Shown here: positions 7,779-15,399 of the stretch, piece after piece | Layout: each line of letters opens with the position of its first letter | Numbering within the stretch: position 1 is the first letter of the stretch | NCBI GenBank assembly: GCA_964649815.1 | Contig: CAZYQC010000003.1 | Span: forward strand, 44,838-108,837 | Direction: 5' to 3' | DNA length: 64,000 nucleotides | DNA from: G013214665 sp964649815 | GTDB taxonomy: Bacteria; Pseudomonadota; Alphaproteobacteria; Rhodobacterales; Rhodobacteraceae | Notes under the pieces: generated by a model | Told to the model about the DNA's origin: nothing | The model's input: the letters and a program-made list of their open reading frames with translations, nothing else | Database searches by the model: none | Made by a program: the position numbers and the translations under genes

Positions 7779-8081
7779 CTAGCGAATGGGGTTGTGTACG
7801 GTGACAAGCTTGGTGCCATCGGGAAATGTTGCTTCGACTTGCACGTCGTGGATCATCTCTGGCACGCCTTCCATGCATTGATCCCGCGTGATGACCTGCG
7901 CGCCGGCTTCCATCATATCGGCCACGCTGCGCCCGTCTCTGGCGCCTTCGACAACCGCATCGGTGATCAGCGCAATCGCCTCGGGGTGGTTCAGCTTGAC
8001 ACCACGGGCCAGGCGTTTGCGCGCAACCTCTGCCGCCATAGCGACCAATAGTTTGTCTTTTTCTCGGGGGGTGAGTTGCAT
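7779..8081 (-). CDS. ureA: Urease subunit gamma
   Basis: 100 residues starting MQLTPREKDKLLVAMAAEVA, with VKLNHPEAIALITDAVVEGARDG and VTVHNPI near the end; this is a textbook gamma subunit. It forms the small structural part of the urease trimer in the cytoplasm. It lies 4 bp after ureD and 9 bp before ureB on the minus strand, so the three are co-transcribed. Confidence 0.98.
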   Translation of the reverse strand: MQLTPREKDKLLVAMAAEVARKRLARGVKLNHPEAIALITDAVVEGARDGRSVADMMEAGAQVITRDQCMEGVPEMIHDVQVEATFPDGTKLVTVHNPIR

Positions 8082-8085
8082 GTGG

Positions 8086-8907
8086 TCAAAGTCTCCAACA
8101 CGTAGGTAAAGTCTGGCCGGTCAGCTGGTCGAGCACCGGCAATAGTGTCTGGCGCAGCATAAAGCCGCTGGACGTGAGCATGCGCACAACCAGCACGTCT
8201 TGTGCCAGCAACGAGGCGCCGCAGCCCTCGGGCAGATGCCCGCGCACTGCACCCAGATGCGCCTCGGCGTCTGGTGCGACAAAGGTCAGGCTGGCCATCG
8301 CGCGGGCGCCTGCACCAACGCCAGGGCGGTCCATTTCGGCGGTCAGATCGCCCTCCAGCGCCCATGCATCTGTCACCAGTGGCGCGCCTGCGCGGGTGAT
8401 GCGAATGCGCTCGCTCACACGCCCGTTGACGACGTTCTCGCCCATCGCCGAGCGCCCGAAAATCATCGGCTCCACAATCAAAGCAGAGGCGCCTTCGTCC
8501 AATGACACCTCCAGATCGCGGTCGATGGCGCAGCCGTCAAAAAGGATCAGCTCTTGCGGCACCCATTGCAGCAGCCCGCCAGCGCCAACGCTCAGCCGGG
8601 TGCGGACCCGTCCGGTTTCGCCCGGTTGCGCCTTATAGGCCCGTTCCGAAGCTTGCGTGGTCACGGTCAGCGCGGCGCCGTCGGTCACATCGATGCCCAC
8701 GTCCATCGCATCACCGCCGGTGATGCCCCCGGCTGTGTTCACCAAAACCGCCTGCATGTGATTGGCTGTGCGCGGAAAGACGACCTTAAGAGCGCCTTTT
8801 TGATACAGGCGCTGCAAGACGGTGCCGCGCTCAGAGCTGCGCACAGCAACGCGCGCATGCCCAATGGCACGCGGTTGAACCGGCAGGCCGGTCACGGGCG
8901 TTTGCAC
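8086..8907 (-). CDS. ureD: Urease accessory protein UreD (UreH)
   Basis: 273 residues with UreD segments: GALKVVFPR near the N-terminus, NTAGGITGGD, ASERAYKA and LLQWVPQELILFDG. UreD is the scaffold that binds apo-urease and recruits UreF and UreG for nickel insertion. It is the first gene of the operon. The start is uncertain: GTG at 8907 gives the longest form, but its ribosome site is poor. A GAAAGGA lies about 18 nt upstream of that codon, and an internal GTG a few codons later is possible. The operon promoter should lie in the gap 8908-9081, shared with the divergent AbrB-like gene; I see no convincing regulator site there. Confidence 0.93.
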   Translation of the reverse strand: MQTPVTGLPVQPRAIGHARVAVRSSERGTVLQRLYQKGALKVVFPRTANHMQAVLVNTAGGITGGDAMDVGIDVTDGAALTVTTQASERAYKAQPGETGRVRTRLSVGAGGLLQWVPQELILFDGCAIDRDLEVSLDEGASALIVEPMIFGRSAMGENVVNGRVSERIRITRAGAPLVTDAWALEGDLTAEMDRPGVGAGARAMASLTFVAPDAEAHLGAVRGHLPEGCGASLLAQDVLVVRMLTSSGFMLRQTLLPVLDQLTGQTLPTCWRL

Positions 8908-9081
8908 GTGCGTAATGGCGTGTCCTTTCAGCAGCTTATGCGATTATGACCACGCAACAGGCGCTCGCGCCAGTTTCTTGTGCAGTTTGTGCAGAAAAAG
9001 GCCGATGTTCTGCCCATTCCTTAAGCGCGCTTTACGACAGGCATCTTGACCTATCGCAGGCTTGCCCGCAAAGCTCGGCCC

Positions 9082-10146
9082 ATGTTCGAGCCGCTGACCA
9101 AACCGCATCAAAGGGGGCTTTTGTTGCTCTTGCCCGGTGCTGTCGGAGGGCTTGGCGCTGCGCAACTTGGGATACCGATGCCCTATTTGATCGGCGCTTT
9201 GGCGGCGGTTGCGACATGCACCATTGCGCTGACCGCCCGAGGGGTCGAGCTCGCCTTTCCAAAGCCGTTGCGGTTTTTGTTTGTCAGCCTGATTGGCACG
9301 ATGATGGGGGCCACGTTTGCGCCCGAACAGGTCAGCTTGCTGTCTCAGCTCTGGGTGTCGCTTTTGGCGATGGTTCTGTTCGTGGTCCTGGCCCACACGC
9401 TCAGCTTTTTCATTTATACGCGCCTGGGCTCTTATGACCGCGTGACGGCGACCTTTGCCGCCATGCCGGGCGGCCTGATCGAAGCGGTCGCCATCGGGAC
9501 AGAGGCCGGTGCCGATGCCCGTGTCCTCAGCGTTCAGCATTTCGCGCGGATTGTGATTGTTGTGACGGTTGTGCCGTTCCTTTTTTGGCTGTGGCAGGGC
9601 GAGGCCGTCGGCAGCGCCGCGGGGCAGGTCCTGTCGACCGCGCCGCCCACGGTCCGGGATGTGGCCCTGATCGCCATTGTCGCCTGCGCGGGCCTGTGGT
9701 TGGGTCCACGTTTGCGGTTGCCAGCGGCCCATTTGACAGGACCTCTTTTGTTAAGTGCGCTGTTGCACGGCGCTGGGCTGCTGAACGTCGCCAGCCCGAA
9801 CTGGCTGCTCAATGGCGCGCAATGGGGTGTCGGGACCGGGCTCGGCACGATGTTTGGCGGCGCGACCCTCGCCCTTTTGGCCCGCGCCTTTGGCTTTGGG
9901 CTGATCGTGGTGGCGGCTGTCCTCGTGCTGTCGATGATCTTTGCGCTGGGCCTGAGCCAAATCCTGCCATTGCCGCTGGATGTGCTATTTATCAGCTTTG
10001 CACCGGGCGGCGTGACAGAGATGGGCCTGATCGCCCTGAGCCTCGGGGTCAGCCCGCTGCTTGTGGCGATCCACCACTTGTTTCGCATTTTGTTGATGGC
10101 GATGGCGGCCGGGTATATCGCCCGCCGGATGCCGCAATCGAACTGA
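9082..10146 (+). CDS. AbrB-family integral membrane protein (putative ammonia-monooxygenase-like transporter)
   Basis: 354 residues, almost entirely hydrophobic, with about ten membrane helices arranged as two similar halves. The repeated features are PMPYLIGALAA near the N-terminus and PAAHLTGPLLLSALL in the second half, the duplicated AbrB signature (COG3180). Family members are often annotated as ammonia monooxygenase-like, but they are best regarded as uncharacterised transporters. An upstream TTG at 9046 extends the frame. The ATG at 9082 (MFEPLTKPHQRG) fits better. It is divergent from ureD and convergent with the FMN-oxidase-like gene, with a palindrome between the two stops. Confidence 0.85.
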   Translation: MFEPLTKPHQRGLLLLLPGAVGGLGAAQLGIPMPYLIGALAAVATCTIALTARGVELAFPKPLRFLFVSLIGTMMGATFAPEQVSLLSQLWVSLLAMVLFVVLAHTLSFFIYTRLGSYDRVTATFAAMPGGLIEAVAIGTEAGADARVLSVQHFARIVIVVTVVPFLFWLWQGEAVGSAAGQVLSTAPPTVRDVALIAIVACAGLWLGPRLRLPAAHLTGPLLLSALLHGAGLLNVASPNWLLNGAQWGVGTGLGTMFGGATLALLARAFGFGLIVVAAVLVLSMIFALGLSQILPLPLDVLFISFAPGGVTEMGLIALSLGVSPLLVAIHHLFRILLMAMAAGYIARRMPQSN

Positions 10147-10149
10147 CCT

Positions 10150-10165
10150 TAGGGTCAAGACCCTA
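10150..10165. repeat. Palindrome TAGGGTC-AA-GACCCTA, copy 1, overlapping a stop codon
   Basis: A perfect 7+7 palindrome with a two-base loop lies between the convergent AbrB-like gene (stop at 10144-10146) and the FMN-oxidase-like gene. The last three bases of the right arm (10163-10165) are the TAG stop of the minus-strand gene. The same element occurs at 18241-18256 and, with one mismatch, at 20427-20442. Confidence 0.75.
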
Positions 10166-10708
10166 GGGCGCAATCCAGGTGCCAGCCCAATCAGACCCCT
10201 GCCACTCAAACAGCGCCCTGCGATGCATATGCCGGCCCAGGTGTAAAACCTCCCACGATTGCGCGGCGCAAGAGACGATGACAAACCGGCTTGGGTCAGT
10301 GCCTGGCACATAGTCTTCGGCTGCCCCCATCGGCGTGCCGGGGGCGGGCGCCCCGCCATAGTTCAGACGTGCAGGCGGTGGCATTCTGGCCCAATCCTCC
10401 GCCGCCCCCACATCGATCTGCGCGCGGGCGGAAAATCGCAGCTGAACGTCGGTGGAGGCGTCCCACATCACCAAGGCCACGCGCGGATCGGCGGCGATTT
10501 CGGCTACCTTGGCCGAGGCACCATCGGTCTGGACACTCAGCTTCCGACCGTCCCAGCCGCGCAACATCACCGTGCGCCCCGCCGGTCCGGCCTCTGTCAT
10601 GGTGCAAAAGGTAACATAACGGGCCGGATGCCTCCGATCGGCCAGCGCCGCCGCCAGCACCGCCTCGCCAAGCGCGCGCATATCGGCCAGGTCTTTAGGG
10701 TCATTCAT
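10163..10708 (-). CDS. Pyridoxamine 5'-phosphate oxidase-like FMN-binding protein
   Basis: 181 residues forming a split-barrel flavin fold: RYVTFCTMTEAGPAGRTVMLRG, then KVAEIAADPRVALVMWDAST and a C-terminal SWEVLHLGRHMHRRALF. These resemble the pyridoxamine-phosphate-oxidase superfamily, in which FMN binds the R-x-V-x-L-R strand. It is too divergent from PdxH to assign vitamin B6 synthesis. It is the last gene of the Att-type ABC transporter operon and overlaps the AttH-like gene by 8 bp, so it is probably expressed with it. Its TAG stop is embedded in a palindrome. Confidence 0.82.
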   Translation of the reverse strand: MNDPKDLADMRALGEAVLAAALADRRHPARYVTFCTMTEAGPAGRTVMLRGWDGRKLSVQTDGASAKVAEIAADPRVALVMWDASTDVQLRFSARAQIDVGAAEDWARMPPPARLNYGGAPAPGTPMGAAEDYVPGTDPSRFVIVSCAAQSWEVLHLGRHMHRRALFEWQGSDWAGTWIAP

Positions 10709-11765
10709 ATCCCGTCATCTCCAAATAGCCCCGCCCTTGGTGGCTGCCTTCGAATGTGATGGGGCCTTCCCAATAAGGAAAGGAGGTTCCCATCCAGCTT
10801 TGTGGGTTCAAAGGGCGCGTCTCGATCTCCAGACCGCGCGCAGGCAGGCTCAGCCGCCACCGGACGGGAACCTCCCGGCCATTCACGCGCTCTGTCGCAA
10901 GAGGGGTCAGACGCAACGCGCCATCCCCGAACGGGGTCGGTGTCCCGTCTGGGTCGATCCATGTGGCCGAGGTGATATGCCCGCCATCGCTGGCGCGCAG
11001 GCCAAACCCCATCATCCGTGCGCCATCCTCAAAGGACAGCGAAAACCAGTCCCATCCGGTTTGATCCTCGGCCAGCGGTTGTGACGACCATTCCCGGTCA
11101 AGCCATCCTTGCCCCGTGACCGTGACCTCTCCGTTGGGGGTGGTGAGGGTTCCGCTGACCTCGTAGAACGGTTGCGAATAATAATAGCTGGCCTGACCGG
11201 CCGGAGATTTGACCGAATATCCGGTCTCGCCCTGTGGCACCAACGGGCCGCGCGCGATGAGGCTTAGGTCATAAGAGAAATCGCTGCCGCGGGCCGTCAG
11301 CGCCAGATGCGACAGGCGGTCCGCACCGGGGGCCGCAACCGACGCCATGCGCCAATCGTCGATAAACGCCTCGAACGGGTCTGCGGAGACGCCTGCCACG
11401 CCGATACTATCGCGGCCCAGCCGCTCGGCATAGTAATGCGCCTCGCGCGTCGTCAGCCCCGCATGACCCATCCACAGCTGAACCCCCGGCGCGCCATCCG
11501 GGGCAGGCGGCGTCATGGCTGACCGAAAGAGCGTCCATTGCACGCCATAATCCGCGCCATCCTCGCCGCGAAGCGTTGCGGTCAGATACCACCACTCGAT
11601 CCGGTAGGCGGGATGCGCCAGATGATCGCGCGGAAAATCAAAGGTCGTGCCGCGTTGCGGAATGGCATAGCCATCGGCCTGCGTGCCAAGCCCGGCAAAC
11701 CCCTGCGCCTGCGCCCCGGTCGCGACCAAAGCGGCAAGCAAAAGAACCAAAGCTCTAGCGATCAC
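10701..11765 (-). CDS. AttH-like / carotenoid 1,2-hydratase-like secreted lipocalin-type protein
   Basis: 354 residues starting from a GTG at 11765 (VIARALVLLLAALVATGAQA), which is a Sec signal peptide ending near AQA. The mature protein has FDFPRDHLAHPAYRIEWWY, GWLDREWSSQPL and GWDWFSLSFEDG, the conserved segments of the CrtC/AttH superfamily. AttH is the soluble component coded with AttEFG ABC transporters; the same fold hydrates carotenoids. Context favours the AttH role: the gene overlaps the permease by 11 bp. The longer upstream frame to 11912 lies inside the permease and has no signal peptide. It is predicted periplasmic. Confidence 0.85.
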   Translation of the reverse strand: MIARALVLLLAALVATGAQAQGFAGLGTQADGYAIPQRGTTFDFPRDHLAHPAYRIEWWYLTATLRGEDGADYGVQWTLFRSAMTPPAPDGAPGVQLWMGHAGLTTREAHYYAERLGRDSIGVAGVSADPFEAFIDDWRMASVAAPGADRLSHLALTARGSDFSYDLSLIARGPLVPQGETGYSVKSPAGQASYYYSQPFYEVSGTLTTPNGEVTVTGQGWLDREWSSQPLAEDQTGWDWFSLSFEDGARMMGFGLRASDGGHITSATWIDPDGTPTPFGDGALRLTPLATERVNGREVPVRWRLSLPARGLEIETRPLNPQSWMGTSFPYWEGPITFEGSHQGRGYLEMTGYE

Positions 11766-14142
11766 TGGCGAAACTCCGCAACAAGGCTGCGCTGGGCAAG
11801 CGTGTGAGGCGATAGACGGGCCAAAGGCTTGCCGCCAGTGCCGCCACAAGCGCCCAAAGCCCCAGCCACAGCCAATCGGTCGGGAATACGGACATCGGGA
11901 TGCGCCATCCAAAGGCCTGCACGTTGATGATGGCCAAAAGCACCCAGGCCAGGATCAACCCCAAAGGGATCGCCAAAGCCCAGGTCAAAGCGGCCAGCAG
12001 GCCGGTGCGGATCAGCTCAAAAAAGGCCAGCCGCCCTGGGCTTTGCCCTGTTGCCCAAACCGGCGCCAATTGGGGCAGGCGCATCTGCGCCAAGGTCAAA
12101 AGACTGGTGAGCATCGCCACCCCCGCAATGGCAAGGGTCAGCACGTTCAGCGCCGCAGTCACTACAAAGGTCTGGTCAAAGACATCCAGCGAGAATTGCT
12201 TGACCTCGGCCTGATTGATCACGTTGCCACGCGCCAGGCCCAGCTTCTCTTGCAGCTCTTGGCGCAGAGCGGCGACCTTTTCCGGGGCGATCCGAATGCC
12301 GTATCGCAAGATGATCGGATCTTTGACACGCGCGTCCAGGGCAGGCTTTGCCACGATGACCTGGGCTTGGGTGTTGCCGTAATCCGAATAGACCCCGACC
12401 ACAGGCAGCACCCAATCATCCCCCAAATCGATGGTCGCGCCCGGCCAGAGGTCCAGCCGGCGGGCCAATTGTTCGTTGATCAATGCGCCTTTTTGGGCGT
12501 GCAAACTTGCCCAGGGCGTGTCGCTTGCGGCCAAAAGCGGCCAGTGGTCGCTGTAGGTTGGGTGATCAATGATGCCAAAGACGTCTGCAGGTTGCCCCTG
12601 GACGCGGCGCTCTTCTGACCAGATCGGCAGAATGGCCTCGGCCTGCGGGTCCACAATGGCCAGCATTTGTTTTGCTTCGTCTTGTGTCCGGGCCGTGACA
12701 TACAGCTCTGAGACCAGCCGTTGATCCAGCCAGCCGATGAACGTGGTGCGAAAGGCGCCAACCATCGTGCCAACGCCAATGTTGGCCGACAATGCCAACA
12801 GCAAAGCCATCAGCGCCAGCGACAGGGCAGGCACCTGTTGGCGCGCATCCGCCAGCATCCATTCCGACAGCGCCCCGCGCGCCAAGGGTCGTGCGGCGCT
12901 CAAGAGGCCAAGCAAAGCAGCAGGCAACGCAAGGGCTGCCCCGATCAGCAAAAGCGCCAAACACGCAAACCCAGAGATCAGCGACCCGCCCCAAATGCCA
13001 AACCCGGCAGAACACACCAGCATCACGCCCGATGCCGCCAATTGCCATCTGATCTGCCGCCCCGAGACCAGCGCCCAGGCCCGGGGTCTGGCCGGTGCCA
13101 AAAGCGGCAACTGCGATACGCGCCACAAGGCTTGCGCCCCCGCCGCGGCTGTGCCCAAAAGCGTGATCGCCAAGGCCGACAGCGCCCAAGCGGGATCAAA
13201 GCTCAGCGTGCCGTCGATAGAGGCACCGTAAAGCCCGCGCAACGTCCCGGCCACGCCCGGCAAAAGTGCTGCGGCAATGGCATAGCCCAAGACCAGCCCA
13301 ACCACACCGGCCAAAAGGGCAAAGACCAAAAGCTCTGCCGCCAACAGGCGCAGCAAATGCCCCAAAGGCACGCCAAGCGCGCGCAGCGTGCGAAAGGTGC
13401 CGCGCCGTTGTTCAAAGGCAAGCCCGATGGCCGATTGGACGATGAAAAGACCAACCGCAAAAGACAAAAGCCCAAAGGCCGTGAGGTTGAGGTGAAAGCT
13501 CGCGGTCAGCTGCGCAATATCCGTGCCGTCCTCTGGGCGCACCAGATCAAGCTGGGTCACATCGCTCAGCGCAGGCAAGCCACGTGGCTGGTCGGGCAAC
13601 ACAAGGAGGTGCGACAGCCGCGTCTGGTCCAAGAGGCGCTGCGCGACGGTCACGTCGGTCAGAACCGTGCCACGCGGCACATCCGCAACCGTGACGACCG
13701 AGCCGACATCCAGGCTCTGAGCGGCGGCAAGGTCTTCGGGCGAGGCCAGCAGAATGCCCGCGCCGCTGACGAATGCAGCAAGATCCAGGTCGCTCTCGGC
13801 CAGCCCGCTCAGCCCGGGGCGTGGCGGGCTGCTGAGCGGGTCGATCCCCACAATCTGCAACCCATTGGGCACAACCCCTTCCAAAACCGGAGAGACAAGC
13901 CACCCCGCCCGTCGCAGGGCTGCGAAATCGGCCAAGGTGATATCGGGGCCAATCAGCCGGTCATAGGATGTCTGCCCAAGCGCGTCCGCTGCGGCGGCAT
14001 AGCTTTTGCGCGCCTCGGAATTCACCGCCTGAACGCCCGACCAAAGCGCGGTGGCGAGGGCAAGGCCCAAGGCCAGTGTCACAGCCTGGATCGGATGACG
14101 CCGCCAATGCGCCACAAGCGCCATCCACGTGGCGCCTGTCAC
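11755..14142 (-). CDS. FtsX-type ABC transporter permease (AttF/AttG-like, fused)
   Basis: 795 residues: one N-terminal membrane helix, a large periplasmic region (about residues 40-220), a helix trio, then a second extracytoplasmic domain and three more helices near the C-terminus. This is two FtsX/MacB-like units fused, corresponding to AttF plus AttG. The start is a GTG at 14142 overlapping the ATPase stop by GTGA. Such systems usually extract or release lipids or lipoproteins rather than import solutes. Operon order ATPase-permease-AttH-FMN protein supports an Att-type exporter. The substrate is unknown. Confidence 0.88.
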   Translation of the reverse strand: MTGATWMALVAHWRRHPIQAVTLALGLALATALWSGVQAVNSEARKSYAAAADALGQTSYDRLIGPDITLADFAALRRAGWLVSPVLEGVVPNGLQIVGIDPLSSPPRPGLSGLAESDLDLAAFVSGAGILLASPEDLAAAQSLDVGSVVTVADVPRGTVLTDVTVAQRLLDQTRLSHLLVLPDQPRGLPALSDVTQLDLVRPEDGTDIAQLTASFHLNLTAFGLLSFAVGLFIVQSAIGLAFEQRRGTFRTLRALGVPLGHLLRLLAAELLVFALLAGVVGLVLGYAIAAALLPGVAGTLRGLYGASIDGTLSFDPAWALSALAITLLGTAAAGAQALWRVSQLPLLAPARPRAWALVSGRQIRWQLAASGVMLVCSAGFGIWGGSLISGFACLALLLIGAALALPAALLGLLSAARPLARGALSEWMLADARQQVPALSLALMALLLALSANIGVGTMVGAFRTTFIGWLDQRLVSELYVTARTQDEAKQMLAIVDPQAEAILPIWSEERRVQGQPADVFGIIDHPTYSDHWPLLAASDTPWASLHAQKGALINEQLARRLDLWPGATIDLGDDWVLPVVGVYSDYGNTQAQVIVAKPALDARVKDPIILRYGIRIAPEKVAALRQELQEKLGLARGNVINQAEVKQFSLDVFDQTFVVTAALNVLTLAIAGVAMLTSLLTLAQMRLPQLAPVWATGQSPGRLAFFELIRTGLLAALTWALAIPLGLILAWVLLAIINVQAFGWRIPMSVFPTDWLWLGLWALVAALAASLWPVYRLTRLPSAALLRSFASDR

Positions 14143-14807
14143 GACAATGCGCCCTGGCGCAGGTGCACCCGGCGCGACAAACGCGCGGCCACCGTTTCGG
14201 AATGGGTCACCAGCAAAAGTCCCGCACCCGTCTCGGCGACCAAGGCCAGCATCAAATCCAGCACATCTTGCGCTGTGCTTTCATCCAGGTTTCCCGTCGG
14301 CTCGTCGGCCAAAACCAGCGGCGGGCGATGCGCCACAGCGCGCCCAATGGCGACCCTCTGTTGCTGCCCACCAGAGAGCTCTTCTGGATAGCGGGTCAGC
14401 AAGCGGCCGATCCCCAATCGATCGATCACCGTCTCAGACCAGGCTTGGTCCAGGCGGCCCGTCAGACGGGCTTGGAAATCCAGGTTTTGCTGGACGGTCA
14501 GCGATGGGATCAAGTTCAACTGCTGAAAGACAATGGCCACCTTTTCGCGCCGAAGCGCTGCGCGCGCGTTTTCGTCAAGCTGTGTGATCTCTTGCCCATC
14601 GACGCTGATCGCGCCTGCATCAACGGTCTCAAGACAGCCGATGCAATGCAACAGCGTGCTCTTGCCCGAGCCGCTTTCGCCGGTCAATGCAATGCTCTCA
14701 CCAGCATGCAGATCCAGCGAAACGCCATTCAAAACTGGCAAGTCGCCTTCTGCTGTCGCAAAGCTCTTGCGCACATCGCGCGCGGTCAAAATTGCATCGC
14801 TGGCCAT
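14139..14807 (-). CDS. ABC transporter ATP-binding protein (LolD/AttE-like)
   Basis: 222 residues with a complete nucleotide-binding domain: Walker A GESGSGKST, Q-loop VFQQLNLIP, signature LSGGQQQRVAIGRAV, Walker B LVLADEPTGNLD and switch His in LLVTHSE. The sequence pattern (EPTGNLD, short length) is that of the MacB/LolD type which pairs with FtsX-like permeases. It opens the Att-like operon and overlaps the permease by four bases. The ribosome site before the ATG at 14807 is weak. It is cytoplasmic, attached to the inner membrane. Confidence 0.93.
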   Translation of the reverse strand: MASDAILTARDVRKSFATAEGDLPVLNGVSLDLHAGESIALTGESGSGKSTLLHCIGCLETVDAGAISVDGQEITQLDENARAALRREKVAIVFQQLNLIPSLTVQQNLDFQARLTGRLDQAWSETVIDRLGIGRLLTRYPEELSGGQQQRVAIGRAVAHRPPLVLADEPTGNLDESTAQDVLDLMLALVAETGAGLLLVTHSETVAARLSRRVHLRQGALS

Positions 14808-14947
14808 CTGGCAATGCTAGCAGGATGGCGTGCGCGGGAAAGGGGCGGGCGCGCGCAATTGAAGCTTCTGCGACCATCTGCGCAGTTCCGCATTGCTGCG
14901 CTTGGACGGCTCTCCTAAGTTCGCAGGCGACACGCAAGGAGACAGTC

Positions 14948-15343
14948 ATGAGCACGTTCGACGAAGATTTGTTTGAATTGGGTTTGGCCCAACGCAAAGG
15001 CACGCTTGGTGCCGCCTATGTAGAGAAAAATCTGGCCGCAGCGGACGATTTCACCCGCCCGTTTCAAGAGGCGATGACCGCGTGGTGCTGGGGCTTTGGT
15101 TGGGGCGACGAGGTGATCGACGCAAAAACCCGCAGCATGATGAACCTCTCGATGATCGGCGCCTTGGGCAAAATGCATGAATGGGAAATTCACTGCCGCG
15201 GCGCGATCACCAATGGTGTCAGCAAAGAAGAAATCCGGGCCATCATCCACGTCGTCGGGATCTACTGCGGCGTGCCGCAGGCGTTGGAGTGTTTCCGCGT
15301 GGCCAAAAAAGTTTTGGCAGAAGTTGAGGCTGCAGAGGCTTGA
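14948..15343 (+). CDS. 4-carboxymuconolactone decarboxylase (PcaC-like) family protein
   Basis: 131 residues starting MSTFDEDLFELGLAQRKGT at an ATG with an AAGGAGA site. The order GLAQRKGTLGAAYVEK, RSMMNLSMIGALGKMHEWEIH and EEIRAIIHVVGIYCGVPQALECF closely follows PcaC, which decarboxylates 4-carboxymuconolactone in the protocatechuate branch of the beta-ketoadipate pathway. Unlike the CMD gene at 6207 it lacks the CxxC redox pair. No other pca genes are nearby, so the true substrate may differ. Its TGA stop (15341-15343) lies within the -35 element of the copA promoter. Confidence 0.82.
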   Translation: MSTFDEDLFELGLAQRKGTLGAAYVEKNLAAADDFTRPFQEAMTAWCWGFGWGDEVIDAKTRSMMNLSMIGALGKMHEWEIHCRGAITNGVSKEEIRAIIHVVGIYCGVPQALECFRVAKKVLAEVEAAEA

Positions 15344-15370
15344 CCTTCCAGTGACTGGAGGGCTTATGTC
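15340..15370 (+). promoter_or_regulatory. CueR-type operator/promoter of copA
   Basis: The sequence has -35 TTGACC (15340-15345), the dyad CCTTCCAGTGACTGGAGG and a -10 near TATGTC (15365-15370), giving a spacer of about 19 bp. Long spacers with a dyad are typical of MerR-family promoters, and the dyad half sites CCTTCC/GGAGGG closely resemble the E. coli copA operator. Transcription should start near 15377, which rules out the ATG at 15366 as a start codon and supports the copA ATG at 15400. Confidence 0.88.
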
Positions 15371-15399
15371 AGAGGTCAATCTGACGAAAAGCCCTCCTG

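Noticed and set aside
12721..14391. A 556-residue frame on the plus strand opposite the ABC permease
   Set aside because: It is rich in Arg, Gln and Pro, has no ribosome site or domain, and mirrors the high-GC codon pattern of the real FtsX-like permease on the other strand.
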